DNA of 35,152 bases from Calditerrivibrio nitroreducens (GCA_002878065.1 PNIN01000033.1:1-35152); one strand, 5' to 3'. Counted from the first letter of the stretch, positions 8,046-18,063 are shown. A program made the numbers and translations. The notes: generated from the letters alone by a model not told the origin.

Positions 8046-10131
8046 AATTACTTAAGTCTTTGGGAGTGAGATTTATACTGATTGGGGAGTAAACAGGGGC
8101 TTTTTCTATAATTCTATTACCTTTTGAAAGTTCAAAACTTATCTGAATATTTCTGTTTATAATTTTCTTATCGATCTCGAAAAGTAACTCTATGGATTCA
8201 TCCACCCGGTAATCTTTCAACACGATCTTTGTTGAACTATTTTCCATCGATCTTTTGTTAAGATATACTTTTATTAAATCATCATTCAATTTAATATGCA
8301 ATATGACATCCTCTTTTGAACCAACTAAAGGTTTAAAGTTTCCCAATATTATCATCAACAAAAAATTTCCCAAAAATCCCCATCTCATCCTCTGAAGATG
8401 GTTTGAATCGGAATGCATAGAGGACAGATCATACTTTATATCCACATCGCCAGCCCCAAGATATTCAAATATGGATGAAAGCTTGGCATCAAAATTTGTA
8501 TAGACTTCACTTAAAGGTGGATTAATTTTTAATTTTTTATGAAATTTTTTTATGGGTATAAAAAGTTCGTTTGGGGGATCTATTGATAACTTTCTGTAAA
8601 TATTAATGATATGTTTTCTGAATAGATAATCAAGGGTATCTGCCTGTTCGGTGTAATGGTCGTCCCCATACCACCAGAACCAATCGCTTCCCTGGGCAAT
8701 ATGTATCTCTTTTTCTATTTCATTCCTCTTTTCCAGAAAAATATTGTCTTTGTATTTGTTGTATGTTTCTATTGCTTTATAGAGTAATTCCCAGGCTTTA
8801 TTTTTTTCAGGATGTCCCATCCATGTGGAAAAATTGCCATATATCCATGAACCACTTGCCACATATTGTAATTCTTCAGCATCTATCTCATAATTGTATA
8901 TTGCTTCTGAGTATGTAATTGTCTCAATCCATTCAGTTTCTGATATTTTTAAATATAAAAGATCAAAAAATTCCCTTGCATTGTTATGATAAAACTCCCA
9001 GGCGTTTTCTCCATCTAAGATGATCGATACGTGTGGTGAGAAGTTGCATTTTAAGAATATTTCCTTTAACCTACCCAGGAAATCATCAACAGCCTTTTCT
9101 GTGGGTAACCCGCTGTAGACAAACCCGAATAGATCACTCAGCTCTTTATCCCTGAAGAATATAAAAATATTTTGATCATCATTAGAATAATAATATTTTT
9201 TGTAGAGTTTATTTCTAAACTTATTATCTTTTAAATCTAAATTTAAACTTCTTGAAAGTATTTCTTCATCGGTTGCCATCCATAAGATTCCATGTTGACT
9301 GAGTAATTCAGCGGTTTTAGTGCTTACAGATCCTTCTGCAGGCCAGAAACCTTTTGGGACCTCCTCAAATATCTTTTTATACAAACTTTTTGCCTCTTTT
9401 ACATGCCAATTAGCATCTTCCGTAAGCTGAATTGCATTGGGTGGTATGCTATTATCAGGTAGAGCCTCATAAAAAGAGGCTGGATCTAAAAGTAGAGGTA
9501 GAATAGGGTGATAGTATGGTGTGGTGGATATTTCGATTTTACCACGATTTTTAAGTGTCTTATAATATTCAAGGATATATCTAAATTTAGATTTTAAAAT
9601 ACTCAGTAATTGATCTTTTTCATCTTCTGTATAAAATCGATCTTTTAGGATAAGACTTTTTATAAAACTTGATTCATCTCTGATGAAGGTGCCGGTCCAG
9701 GAAAGAAGAAAGTGAACCTCCAGATCTAATAAATCTACTGAAGAGTCTATTGATAAATCATCTTTTTTATATCTTAAGTAGAGCTCTCTATATCTGGAAG
9801 AGGGGGATATCATATTTTTTTCATTTGCCCAGAATAGAGCTTTTGTTAAAAATTTTTTGTCATTTTCAGAAAGATTGGCCACAGGTTGGGATATCTTATT
9901 TATTAAAATATCCTGTTCAAAATTTTTAGAAATATCAATTATCTGCTCTATAAGGGAGGGAACAAGATTAAATACAGCTTTTATATTGTAAATTTCATAG
10001 TATTTAGCCATTTCAATGTAATCTTTTATACCATGAAGAAATGCCCAGGGTAAATGGTATACACCAGCCTCATCGTCCTTGTAATAAGGCTGGTGCATAT
10101 GCCACAAAAATGTTAGATATAGCTTTTTCAT
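8035..10131 (-). CDS. Glycoside hydrolase family 57 protein (alpha-glucan-active)
   Basis: Predicted retaining alpha-glucan hydrolase or glucanotransferase, 698 residues, with no signal peptide and so probably cytoplasmic. The first conserved GH57 region is HMHQP (residues 11-15). Glu266 in GFWPAEGSVS fits the catalytic nucleophile region. Asp373 in IILDGENAWE fits the acid/base region. A tryptophan-rich segment (SDWFWWYGDDH) follows, then a ~200-residue C-terminal beta-rich part. The ATG directly follows the upstream gene's stop codon with no gap, and the ribosome site is weak, so translation is probably coupled. It is last in an operon with glucan phosphorylase, so it most likely trims or debranches stored glucan. 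The exact activity (amylase, debranching, 4-alpha-glucanotransferase) cannot be read from sequence. Confidence 0.88.
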   Translation of the reverse strand: MKKLYLTFLWHMHQPYYKDDEAGVYHLPWAFLHGIKDYIEMAKYYEIYNIKAVFNLVPSLIEQIIDISKNFEQDILINKISQPVANLSENDKKFLTKALFWANEKNMISPSSRYRELYLRYKKDDLSIDSSVDLLDLEVHFLLSWTGTFIRDESSFIKSLILKDRFYTEDEKDQLLSILKSKFRYILEYYKTLKNRGKIEISTTPYYHPILPLLLDPASFYEALPDNSIPPNAIQLTEDANWHVKEAKSLYKKIFEEVPKGFWPAEGSVSTKTAELLSQHGILWMATDEEILSRSLNLDLKDNKFRNKLYKKYYYSNDDQNIFIFFRDKELSDLFGFVYSGLPTEKAVDDFLGRLKEIFLKCNFSPHVSIILDGENAWEFYHNNAREFFDLLYLKISETEWIETITYSEAIYNYEIDAEELQYVASGSWIYGNFSTWMGHPEKNKAWELLYKAIETYNKYKDNIFLEKRNEIEKEIHIAQGSDWFWWYGDDHYTEQADTLDYLFRKHIINIYRKLSIDPPNELFIPIKKFHKKLKINPPLSEVYTNFDAKLSSIFEYLGAGDVDIKYDLSSMHSDSNHLQRMRWGFLGNFLLMIILGNFKPLVGSKEDVILHIKLNDDLIKVYLNKRSMENSSTKIVLKDYRVDESIELLFEIDKKIINRNIQISFELSKGNRIIEKAPVYSPISINLTPKDLSNWVV

Positions 10132-12612
10132 CTATTCTTCTGTCCAGGTAGTGATCTTTTGTTTATATTCCTCAAGCAGCTCATTTTTAGCTTGTTCGTC
10201 GACGGCTTCTACATATAGATGTACATTAGCAGAATATTGATCTGGTATCATCAGCACATAACCTTTGTTTTTAAAATTTATTTTTACTCCATCGACATAT
10301 GATGCCTCTTTATCCATAGCATCTTCACTCATTTTCCTCATTATATATCCTTTTTTGCTGAATGGACAGTTTATTATAAGATGGGCAAAGTGATATTCCG
10401 GGATCGATTTTGATACCTCAGATAACTTTTTGTTTGTTTTTGCAAGAAGTTCCATAACTTTTATGGAGTTAAACATTGCATCCGGGCTAAGCGTATACTG
10501 GGGAAAGGACAGCATCAAAGAAATAGACCCTATAAAATTGAATTCTTTTAAAAACTCTGCTTTAAGCCCTGTGGATCTTCCCCTTATTATATCGACATTT
10601 TTAGTTTTTCCATCTAATACAGTTGGAACCATTATTGGCAGGTATACCTTGACCTTTTCTGTAGCCACCATGTCAAGAAGTGAGATAATAATCAATGTTA
10701 ATTTTTCTGGGGATATGATTTCACCATCATCACTAACCACCTGGAGTCTTTCACCATTCTGAAATATTGCAAAACCTATATTTGCTTTTAGCGTAAGTAA
10801 TATCTTTTTAATCTCTTCCAGCTTATCCTGAACTACTTTAAAGTTTTTTGAAAGCTGTTTTTCATTCTGATATGCATTTAAAACCACTGCCTCAACTCCT
10901 AATTCCATTAGTATATTAGGAAGAATATGAGTTGTAGTGCCATTCATTAAATCTACCACCACTTTAAATTTGTTTCTTTTGAAAGAATCAACATCTATGT
11001 TATGTAATAGATGTTTTATGTATGATGATTCTATGTCGTGAACCTCAATAATTTTCCCTATGTCATCATAAGATGCCCGTCTAAAGTTTTCCCTAAAAAA
11101 AGTTCTTTCAATATTTTTTTCAAAGTTTGAATCTATGGGGAGACCATTTATATCTGAGAATTGTATTTCTGTGTATAGTGAATTTGTAAGGGATTGACGG
11201 AAAATAACACTGATGGCATTTTTGGATATTTTTTGAATATATTTAGTTACAGGGTTTGCAGTCATTCTTAGATCCACAGCATTTACACCTGTAGACAGAA
11301 GTCCTCCGAGGAAGGCTCTTTTAAGCATTCTGGATGCACTATGATAATCTCTGCTTAGTATAATTATAGAGTCTTTGGGTAAACTACTACCAAGGGCAGC
11401 ACCAAGTTTTGCACAGAGCTCTGGTGATAATTCTACATTGGTCTGTGCTGAAACAATTCCACCTTCAAAGATCGATTTTTTCCACTTATCACCCCATATA
11501 AGGTTACTACTTAGGATCGAATCTTCTTCGATCTGTTTGTTTGGCCAAACCATGATATCCTTTTCAAAAACAACGTAGTTACCTATTTCTGTATTCTCCG
11601 CCACAATTCCACCAGATTGAATATGTACCCCTCTACCAACAATAACTCCATTGCATAATACAGCATTTTTTATTATACAATTTGCACCTATTTTGACATT
11701 ATCCCATATGATGCTATTTTCTATCGTAGTGCTTCTACCAATTTCTACATTATTTCCAATGGAGCAATTTTTGATTTTAGCATCGGTATTTATTAGAACA
11801 TTATCCCCTAAAACCACAAATCCATCAAGCTGTGCCCCTTCATAAAAGGAGTTTTCGCCTATAAATATACTATCATGCACATTTTTACCTTTAATTGGCA
11901 ATTTTACCTTACCGTTAAAAATATCTAAAAAAACTTCTCTATATGAGTTGGGATTACCCACATCTCTCCAATAACCTCTGGCATTAAATCCAAAAAGCTC
12001 AATACCCTTATTCATCATTGATGGAAATAGATCTTTTGAAAAATCGAAATTACTCTTTTCGGGGATAAACTTCAGTACATCTTTTTTAAATACATATATT
12101 CCAGTGTTTATTGTGTCGCTGAAAACTTCCCCCCAACCCGGTTTTTCCAGAAATCTAACAATTTTTCCATCTTTATCGGTTATTACTACGCCAAACTGAA
12201 GAGGGTCTTCCACGGAAGTGAGGCATATTGTGGCCTGCCCACCTTTCGTGTAATGAAACCCTATCACCTCATTAAGATCAAAATCTGTTACAAGGTCACC
12301 GCTTATAACTATGAAATCATCATCCAGAAATCTTTCCCCCTGTTTCACCGCCCCAGCTGTACCATAATCGTCATCAGGTAAAATATAGTTTATATTTACA
12401 CCAAATTTTTTTCCATCCCCGAAATGATTTTTGATTATATCTGGCATAAAATATAGAAGTATAACGATATCTGTGATACCAGCTTTTTTAATCGATTCAA
12501 GTATATACTCCATCATCGGTACATTCAAGACCGGAATCATTGGTTTTGGCAATGACGTAGTTAGGGGCTGAATTCTTGTACCAAACCCCCCAGCCATAAT
12601 TACAGCTTTCAT
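10132..12612 (-). CDS. Sugar-1-phosphate nucleotidyltransferase fused to a degenerate phosphohexomutase domain
   Basis: An 826-residue fusion. Residues 1-230 are a nucleotidyltransferase: signature MAGGFGTRIQPLT with LPKPM, then DDDYGTAGAVK, and a metal-binding Asp near ISGDLVTD (Asp106). Residues ~235-375 are hexapeptide repeats forming a left-handed beta-helix. Residues ~385-826 resemble phosphoglucomutase/phosphomannomutase but lack key residues. The usual GRDxR is SRDYHSASRM (420-429), no TASHNP phosphoserine loop is visible near 465-480, and DGDGDR is replaced by the segment at 616-622 (IFQNGER). Proteins of this build are usually annotated mannose-1-phosphate guanylyltransferase; glucose-1-phosphate is also possible here because glucan phosphorylase is next door. 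AAGGAGG precedes the ATG. Confidence 0.85.
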   Translation of the reverse strand: MKAVIMAGGFGTRIQPLTTSLPKPMIPVLNVPMMEYILESIKKAGITDIVILLYFMPDIIKNHFGDGKKFGVNINYILPDDDYGTAGAVKQGERFLDDDFIVISGDLVTDFDLNEVIGFHYTKGGQATICLTSVEDPLQFGVVITDKDGKIVRFLEKPGWGEVFSDTINTGIYVFKKDVLKFIPEKSNFDFSKDLFPSMMNKGIELFGFNARGYWRDVGNPNSYREVFLDIFNGKVKLPIKGKNVHDSIFIGENSFYEGAQLDGFVVLGDNVLINTDAKIKNCSIGNNVEIGRSTTIENSIIWDNVKIGANCIIKNAVLCNGVIVGRGVHIQSGGIVAENTEIGNYVVFEKDIMVWPNKQIEEDSILSSNLIWGDKWKKSIFEGGIVSAQTNVELSPELCAKLGAALGSSLPKDSIIILSRDYHSASRMLKRAFLGGLLSTGVNAVDLRMTANPVTKYIQKISKNAISVIFRQSLTNSLYTEIQFSDINGLPIDSNFEKNIERTFFRENFRRASYDDIGKIIEVHDIESSYIKHLLHNIDVDSFKRNKFKVVVDLMNGTTTHILPNILMELGVEAVVLNAYQNEKQLSKNFKVVQDKLEEIKKILLTLKANIGFAIFQNGERLQVVSDDGEIISPEKLTLIIISLLDMVATEKVKVYLPIMVPTVLDGKTKNVDIIRGRSTGLKAEFLKEFNFIGSISLMLSFPQYTLSPDAMFNSIKVMELLAKTNKKLSEVSKSIPEYHFAHLIINCPFSKKGYIMRKMSEDAMDKEASYVDGVKINFKNKGYVLMIPDQYSANVHLYVEAVDEQAKNELLEEYKQKITTWTEE

Positions 12613-12631
12613 ATATTCCTCCTTTACTTAT

Positions 12632-15184
12632 TTACTCCCAGACGAATAGATTATCTTCAAACTCATTTAAGATAAACCTGTTTTTAGGGAAGATACCAAA
12701 TGCAAATCTTATCTTCCCAGAGCAAGTCAACCTAACTTCTCGTGAGTATATAGATACCCCATCTTTACTTTCTTTAAAATCAAGTTCAATAAACTTTGGA
12801 TCTTCAAATTCTATTTTTGGACAATTTGTATCTGAAATTACACAAACTTTTAAAAAATTTGGATCCAGATCGTCAGTGTAAACTTCTGCATAAAATTTTA
12901 CCGTTGACCCCATATAAAGGTTATCTGAAATGATTTCGGCCTTCACTATTCTAAGCTTATGCCATTTGCTAGATATCTCATTTTTAAAATTCATAAACTC
13001 TCTTAGATTGGCAAAATTTTGTTCTGAAAGATCGTTATACAATTCATGTAAAGAGGTATAGTACTTTTCATGATATTCCATGACCATTCTGGATGTGGAA
13101 AACTCAGAGCATCCGATAAAGATAGAGTTTTTCATCATTTTTAACCATTCCCTTGGTAACCCGGATCTATCTTTTGTGTAGAATAAGGGTACTATTTCAT
13201 TTTCTAATTTGTCGTACAATTCCTGCCCCTCCACAAAATCCTGGTATTTTGGATCACTATACTCTTCACCTGCACCTATCGACCATCCATTGTTGTTTTT
13301 ATACCCTTCCACCCACCAACCATCCAGTATAGAAAAGTTTAAAGCTCCATTTATAGCAGCTTTCATACCACTTGTTCCACTTGCTTCCATAGGTCTTCGT
13401 GGATTATTCAACCAAACATCCACACCTCTTACAAGATATTTTGCCACCTGGATGTCATAATCTTCCACAAACACTATTTTATCTCTAAATTCTGGTTTTC
13501 TGGAAATATGATAGATCTTCTTTATTATCTCTTTCCCCTCTGTATCCTTAGGATGGGCTTTCCCTGCGATAATAATCTGAACAGGCATCTTTGGATTGTT
13601 TAAAATTTTATTTAATCTTTCTTCATCTGAAAATAAAAGGTAACCTCGCTTATACGTTGCAAATCTTCTGGCAAATCCTATAGTAAGAATTCCGGGATTT
13701 AAGATCTCATTTGCTTTAACTATTTCTGAATATGAACCACCCCTTTTGTTTATGGAATTTATGGTTCTTTTTCTAATAAATTCAACAAGTCTTGTTCTCA
13801 AGATATTTTTAGCTTCAAAAAGCTCAAGGTCAGGGATTTCATAAACGTTTGACCATACTGATTTTTGATATGGTCTCATATACCAATTTTCTCCGAGGTA
13901 TCTATTAAAGAGAGTTTTAATTTCATCGGCAACCCATGTTTGCAGGTGTACCCCATTGGTGATATGCCCCACAGGGACAAATGGTTCACTGACATTTGGC
14001 CATAAGTTGTTGAAAATCCTTCTTGATACCTTACCATGGAGTTTACTCACACCATTTCTGAATATACTGCATTTAACTCCACATATTGCCATAGAAAATG
14101 GTTCAGATGAGTTATATGGGTTTACTTTTCCTATTTTGAGTACTTCATCGATAGATAATGGTGTTCCGTTGTAAATTGGTCCCAGATGCTTATATATCGC
14201 ATTGTTGTCAAATACATCAAATCCAGCTGGAACAGGTGTGTGGGTGGTAAAAAGTGTTGTGTATTTGACCATGTTTATAGCTTCGTATAAGTTTAGACCA
14301 TCTTCCATCATGTAATCTTTGATCCTTTCAATAATCGCAAATGCTGGGTGTCCCTCATTAATATGAAATACAGTCGGTTTTATCCCCAGTTTTTTCAGGG
14401 CTCTTACCCCTCCAATACCTAAGACTATCTCCTGTTTTATCCTCATCTCTGGTTCACCGTCGTAAAGTTTACCAGTAATTATTTTGTTTTCCGGGATATT
14501 GTCATCGATATCTGTATCCAAAAGAATCAATCTTGAAAATCCAAGATGGACTAACCAGATTTTTGCCTTTATTAGAGAATTATAACTTGGGATCTCAATC
14601 ATCAAAGGATCTCCATTTTCATCCTTGGCTTCCACGATCGGCATTTTATAAAATTCGTTATAAGGATAAGTCTCCAGTTGCCACCCATCAGAGTTTAAAT
14701 ATTGATGAAAATAGCCATCTCTATAAAGTAAACCAACGGCAATAAAAGGGATTCCGAGGTCACTTGCAGCTTTAAAATGATCACCAGACAGTATGCCAAG
14801 TCCTCCTGCGTATGATTGTATCGACTCGTGCATACCATATTCTGCAGAAAAGTATGCAATCTGCATATTACCATGTTTTTCTAAATCTCTGATGGTTTCA
14901 AACCATTTGGGTGTTTTTATGTATTCTATATAATCGTTCCATACGGAATCCAGCCTTGAAAGGAATACTTGATCCTTTTCCAGTTGTTGCAAGTCATGTT
15001 CAGATAACGAAAGAAGAATTTCTATAGGGTTGTGCAAGGTTTCTTGCCACAATTCCGGTTTTATCATTTTAAATAGATCTTTGGCATTATTGTTGTAGAC
15101 CCACCATAGGTTGTAAGCCAATGATTCCAATGTTTTTAACCTTTCTGGAAAATTGATCTTGACGAAGAATTCTCTTTTTTTCAT
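12632..15184 (-). CDS. glgP: Alpha-1,4-glucan phosphorylase (GT35, Thermotoga/archaeal-type with DUF3417 N-terminus)
   Basis: Phosphorolyses glycogen or maltodextrin to glucose-1-phosphate using pyridoxal phosphate. It has 850 residues. The N-terminal ~110 residues are the DUF3417-type region (LESLAYNLWWVYNNNAKDLF). Next come AYFSAEYGMHESIQSYAGGL, HINEGHPAF and the PLP-lysine motif EASGTSGMKAAINGALN with Lys608. The last ~100 residues form a beta-rich tail. This is the shorter lineage lacking the allosteric features of animal enzymes. It is first in a three-gene minus-strand operon with its own promoter. The G1P produced could feed the nucleotidyltransferase domain of the next gene. The ribosome site is modest (GGTGGGG). 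Confidence 0.95.
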   Translation of the reverse strand: MKKREFFVKINFPERLKTLESLAYNLWWVYNNNAKDLFKMIKPELWQETLHNPIEILLSLSEHDLQQLEKDQVFLSRLDSVWNDYIEYIKTPKWFETIRDLEKHGNMQIAYFSAEYGMHESIQSYAGGLGILSGDHFKAASDLGIPFIAVGLLYRDGYFHQYLNSDGWQLETYPYNEFYKMPIVEAKDENGDPLMIEIPSYNSLIKAKIWLVHLGFSRLILLDTDIDDNIPENKIITGKLYDGEPEMRIKQEIVLGIGGVRALKKLGIKPTVFHINEGHPAFAIIERIKDYMMEDGLNLYEAINMVKYTTLFTTHTPVPAGFDVFDNNAIYKHLGPIYNGTPLSIDEVLKIGKVNPYNSSEPFSMAICGVKCSIFRNGVSKLHGKVSRRIFNNLWPNVSEPFVPVGHITNGVHLQTWVADEIKTLFNRYLGENWYMRPYQKSVWSNVYEIPDLELFEAKNILRTRLVEFIRKRTINSINKRGGSYSEIVKANEILNPGILTIGFARRFATYKRGYLLFSDEERLNKILNNPKMPVQIIIAGKAHPKDTEGKEIIKKIYHISRKPEFRDKIVFVEDYDIQVAKYLVRGVDVWLNNPRRPMEASGTSGMKAAINGALNFSILDGWWVEGYKNNNGWSIGAGEEYSDPKYQDFVEGQELYDKLENEIVPLFYTKDRSGLPREWLKMMKNSIFIGCSEFSTSRMVMEYHEKYYTSLHELYNDLSEQNFANLREFMNFKNEISSKWHKLRIVKAEIISDNLYMGSTVKFYAEVYTDDLDPNFLKVCVISDTNCPKIEFEDPKFIELDFKESKDGVSIYSREVRLTCSGKIRFAFGIFPKNRFILNEFEDNLFVWE

Positions 15185-15208
15185 AATTTAACCCCACCAT
15201 TTTTTTTA

Positions 15209-15237
15209 ATTATAGCAAAATAGTTATAAAAAGACAA
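15209..15237 (-). promoter_or_regulatory. Sigma-70 type promoter of the glucan phosphorylase operon
   Basis: Minus strand: -35 TTGTCT (15237-15232), 17 bp spacer, -10 TATAAT (15214-15209). The leader before the ATG at 15184 is short, about 18 nt. Confidence 0.75.
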
Positions 15238-15290
15238 GTTTTTAAAAATTTCTAAATTAATTCTATTTTATGCCGATTATCAAATCAAGC

Positions 15291-15319
15291 TTGAAAAATA
15301 ATAAATTTGATAATATAAT
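15291..15319 (+). promoter_or_regulatory. Sigma-70 type promoter of cheW-recG
   Basis: -35 TTGAAA (15291-15296), 17 bp spacer, -10 TATAAT (15314-15319). Transcription should start near 15326, about 18 nt before the cheW ATG. It uses the vegetative consensus, not a flagellar sigma-28 consensus. Confidence 0.75.
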
Positions 15320-15343
15320 TAATAAAAATATCAGGTGGTGTTT

Positions 15344-15793
15344 ATGGCTGTTCAACAGTATGTTAGCTTTAACCTTGCTGCGGAAAAGTATGCTGTGGAT
15401 ATTATGTATATTGAAGAGATAATAAGAATGATGGAAATAACGCCTGTGCCAAGGGCTCCTGAATTTATCGAAGGGATAATAAACATTAGGGGTAAAGTTA
15501 TTCCGGTGGTGGATCTAAAGAAAAAACTAAACATAGGTTCTTTTTCCCTCGATAATAGCACCAGGATAATAATTGTAAATATCAGAAATAAAAAGGTAGG
15601 TTTCATAGTTGATAGTGTTAATGAAGTAATGAGAATAGATGAAAATTTAATCGATGAGGCACCTGCTGTGACGCTGAGTATGGATAGATCTTATGTAAAA
15701 GGCGTTGCTAAAACTAATCAAGGACTTATTATTGTAATTGACATAGACAAGGTATTTTCCTCTGGGGAAGAGAATCAGCTTTATGGATTTTGA
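15344..15793 (+). CDS. cheW: CheW-type chemotaxis coupling protein
   Basis: Adaptor that links methyl-accepting receptors to the kinase CheA at the inner membrane. The 149-residue protein is a single CheW domain. Typical features are YVSFNLAAEKYAVDI, the segment VPRAPEFIEGIINIRGKVIPVVDL with the near-invariant Arg, and GFIVDSVNEVMRID. I chose the ATG at 15344 because AGGTGG lies 5 nt upstream; an in-frame GTG at 15335 overlaps that ribosome site. Its stop codon shares one base with the recG start (TGATG), so the two are coupled. No other chemotaxis gene lies in the window, making it an orphan cheW attached to a repair helicase. Confidence 0.95.
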   Translation: MAVQQYVSFNLAAEKYAVDIMYIEEIIRMMEITPVPRAPEFIEGIINIRGKVIPVVDLKKKLNIGSFSLDNSTRIIIVNIRNKKVGFIVDSVNEVMRIDENLIDEAPAVTLSMDRSYVKGVAKTNQGLIIVIDIDKVFSSGEENQLYGF

Positions 15794-18063
15794 TGAATTT
15801 AGATTTAACGATTTTAAAACAGTTGAATAATATTTTAAAAAATAAGCTCTATTACTATAAAAATTTTAAATCATACCTTTTGCCTTTAAAGGATAAGCTA
15901 CCAGACGAAATATCTCAAAAGATAGATAAGATTTTAGCTAAAGAAAACCCAGAAACTTCAGAGCTAGATGATGTTATAAATGATATCATATTGGAGATTT
16001 ATAGTACCAAAAGGGGGAATTATAATAGATTAAAAGAGCCTCTTATTATAAAATTTAGCAATTTTGTAAAGACATTGGAGCAGATAAAAAAAATTGGGAT
16101 TGAAACTGCTGAAGATATCATATTTCATTTCCCATACAAATACGATATTTTATCAAGTTCATCAGATGGTAAATGTGTATTAACCGGTACATTTGAAGAC
16201 TCTAAAATAGTAAAAACAAAAAATGGTAAAAAGATTCTTGAAGCGGTTTTTAAAAGTGATGCTGGATATTTCTATGGTATATGGTTTAATTTTAATAATA
16301 GATATCCATTTTTATTATTAAAAAAAGGGGAAAATTACAATCTCTATGGGAAATTACAAAATTTTAATGGACTATCTGCAATAGTGCACCCTGAATTTTT
16401 GTCAACTGGGGAGATTGGGAAGATAAGACCAGTTTATTTTTTGCCGGAAAACGTTAAGGATAATATCTTCTTGTCACTTTTGAAAAAAGTTTTTATGGAG
16501 TATTCTGATAATATTTTAGAAACCTTACCATTGAGGCTTATCATTAAATACGGTTTTCTTGATCTGAAGAACTCTTTAAGATACATACACTTCCCTGACA
16601 ATATAAATGAATTTAGAAAATATAATTTACTATCCCACAGAAGATTTGTTTACGAAGAGTTATTTTATCTGCAATTGGGGCTTTTTATCAGAAAGAATAG
16701 CTATGGTGAGGTGAGGGGGATAAAGTTCAATATCGATAAAGATATACTTCTAACTCTAAAACCATATATTCCTTTTAAACTTACAGATGCCCAAAAGAAA
16801 GCACTAAGAGATATTTTCAACGATATGAAATCATCCAAACAGATGAACAGACTTTTACAGGGGGATGTGGGGAGTGGTAAGACAGTAATCGCTTTTATAT
16901 CTGGGGTATTGGCCGTAAAAAATGGATATCAGGTGGCGTTTATCTCACCCACCGAGATTCTTGCAGAACAACATTACAACAATTTTAAAAAACTTTTTAA
17001 GGAAGACTTCAGTTCCTGTTTACTCACCGGTTCTTTAAAACAAAAGGATAAAAAGTATCTAAAGACACTGATAGAAAGTGGAGATATCTCCTTCATTTTT
17101 GGTACCCATGCCATATTGCAGGAGGATACAATTTTTAAAAATCTTGGATTTGTGGTGATCGATGAGCAGCATAGATTCGGCGTTATGCAGAGGAAGATAT
17201 TGATAGAAAAGGGGTATACACCGGATATTTTATTGATGAGTGCCACCCCCATTCCCAGAACGCTATCCCTTACTTTTTATGGGGATCTTGAGATCAGTAT
17301 TATAGATCAATTACCACCAGGAAGAAAGCCTATAACAACTAAAGCGTTTAGACAGAAAGATATAGGAAAAGTTTTTGAGCTTGTTAATGATCAGATTGAA
17401 AAAGGTTTTTCAGCATATTTTGTGTATCCTTTGATAGATGAAAGAGATACTCTTGATTTAAAAGCTGCAACACAGGCTTACGAACAGGTGGCAGAATTTT
17501 TCGGCAGTGATAACGTTGGTATTTTACATGGAAGAATGAAGACAGAAGAGAAAAATTATTTGATGAATAGATTTAAGAATAGAGAGATAAAAATACTTGT
17601 TTCCACTACGGTGATTGAGGTGGGGGTGGATGTTTCACACGCGACGGTCATGGTTATTGAAAATGCTGAACGATTTGGATTATCTCAGTTACATCAGCTC
17701 AGAGGTAGAGTAGGTAGGGGAGGGGATCAATCATTTTGTTATCTCGTTTATTCCGATAAAATTTCTGAAGATGGTTTAAAGAGGATTAAGGCCATGGTAA
17801 ATTACAATGATGGTTTTAAGCTATCCGAGATAGATCTTGAAATGCGGGGACCTGGTGACTTTTTTGGAACAAGGCAATCGGGATTACCGGATTTAAAATT
17901 TAGCAACATAATGAAGGATACAGATATTCTATTATCAGCCAGAGAAGATGCCTTTGAAATCTTAAGGGAAGATCCATATCTTAATAAACCAGAAAATCGA
18001 ATTTTAAAAGAGATGTTAAAATTTAAATGGAAGGATGCATACGAACTTGTCAATATCGGTTAA
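15793..18063 (+). CDS. recG: ATP-dependent DNA helicase RecG
   Basis: Branch-migrating double-stranded DNA translocase that regresses stalled replication forks and processes recombination intermediates. It has 756 residues, slightly longer than E. coli RecG (693), with extra N-terminal sequence (~1-90) before the wedge/OB domain. Helicase motifs: Walker A GDVGSGKT (357-364), DEQHRFGV (from Asp457), SATPIPRT, and the motif V/VI region STTVIEVGVDVSHA then QLHQLRGRVGRG. The C-terminus has the RecG-type GPGDFFGTRQSG. The ATG at 15793 overlaps the cheW stop by one base. No separate ribosome site is visible beyond sequence inside cheW. A bidirectional terminator follows at once. Confidence 0.97.
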   Translation: MNLDLTILKQLNNILKNKLYYYKNFKSYLLPLKDKLPDEISQKIDKILAKENPETSELDDVINDIILEIYSTKRGNYNRLKEPLIIKFSNFVKTLEQIKKIGIETAEDIIFHFPYKYDILSSSSDGKCVLTGTFEDSKIVKTKNGKKILEAVFKSDAGYFYGIWFNFNNRYPFLLLKKGENYNLYGKLQNFNGLSAIVHPEFLSTGEIGKIRPVYFLPENVKDNIFLSLLKKVFMEYSDNILETLPLRLIIKYGFLDLKNSLRYIHFPDNINEFRKYNLLSHRRFVYEELFYLQLGLFIRKNSYGEVRGIKFNIDKDILLTLKPYIPFKLTDAQKKALRDIFNDMKSSKQMNRLLQGDVGSGKTVIAFISGVLAVKNGYQVAFISPTEILAEQHYNNFKKLFKEDFSSCLLTGSLKQKDKKYLKTLIESGDISFIFGTHAILQEDTIFKNLGFVVIDEQHRFGVMQRKILIEKGYTPDILLMSATPIPRTLSLTFYGDLEISIIDQLPPGRKPITTKAFRQKDIGKVFELVNDQIEKGFSAYFVYPLIDERDTLDLKAATQAYEQVAEFFGSDNVGILHGRMKTEEKNYLMNRFKNREIKILVSTTVIEVGVDVSHATVMVIENAERFGLSQLHQLRGRVGRGGDQSFCYLVYSDKISEDGLKRIKAMVNYNDGFKLSEIDLEMRGPGDFFGTRQSGLPDLKFSNIMKDTDILLSAREDAFEILREDPYLNKPENRILKEMLKFKWKDAYELVNIG

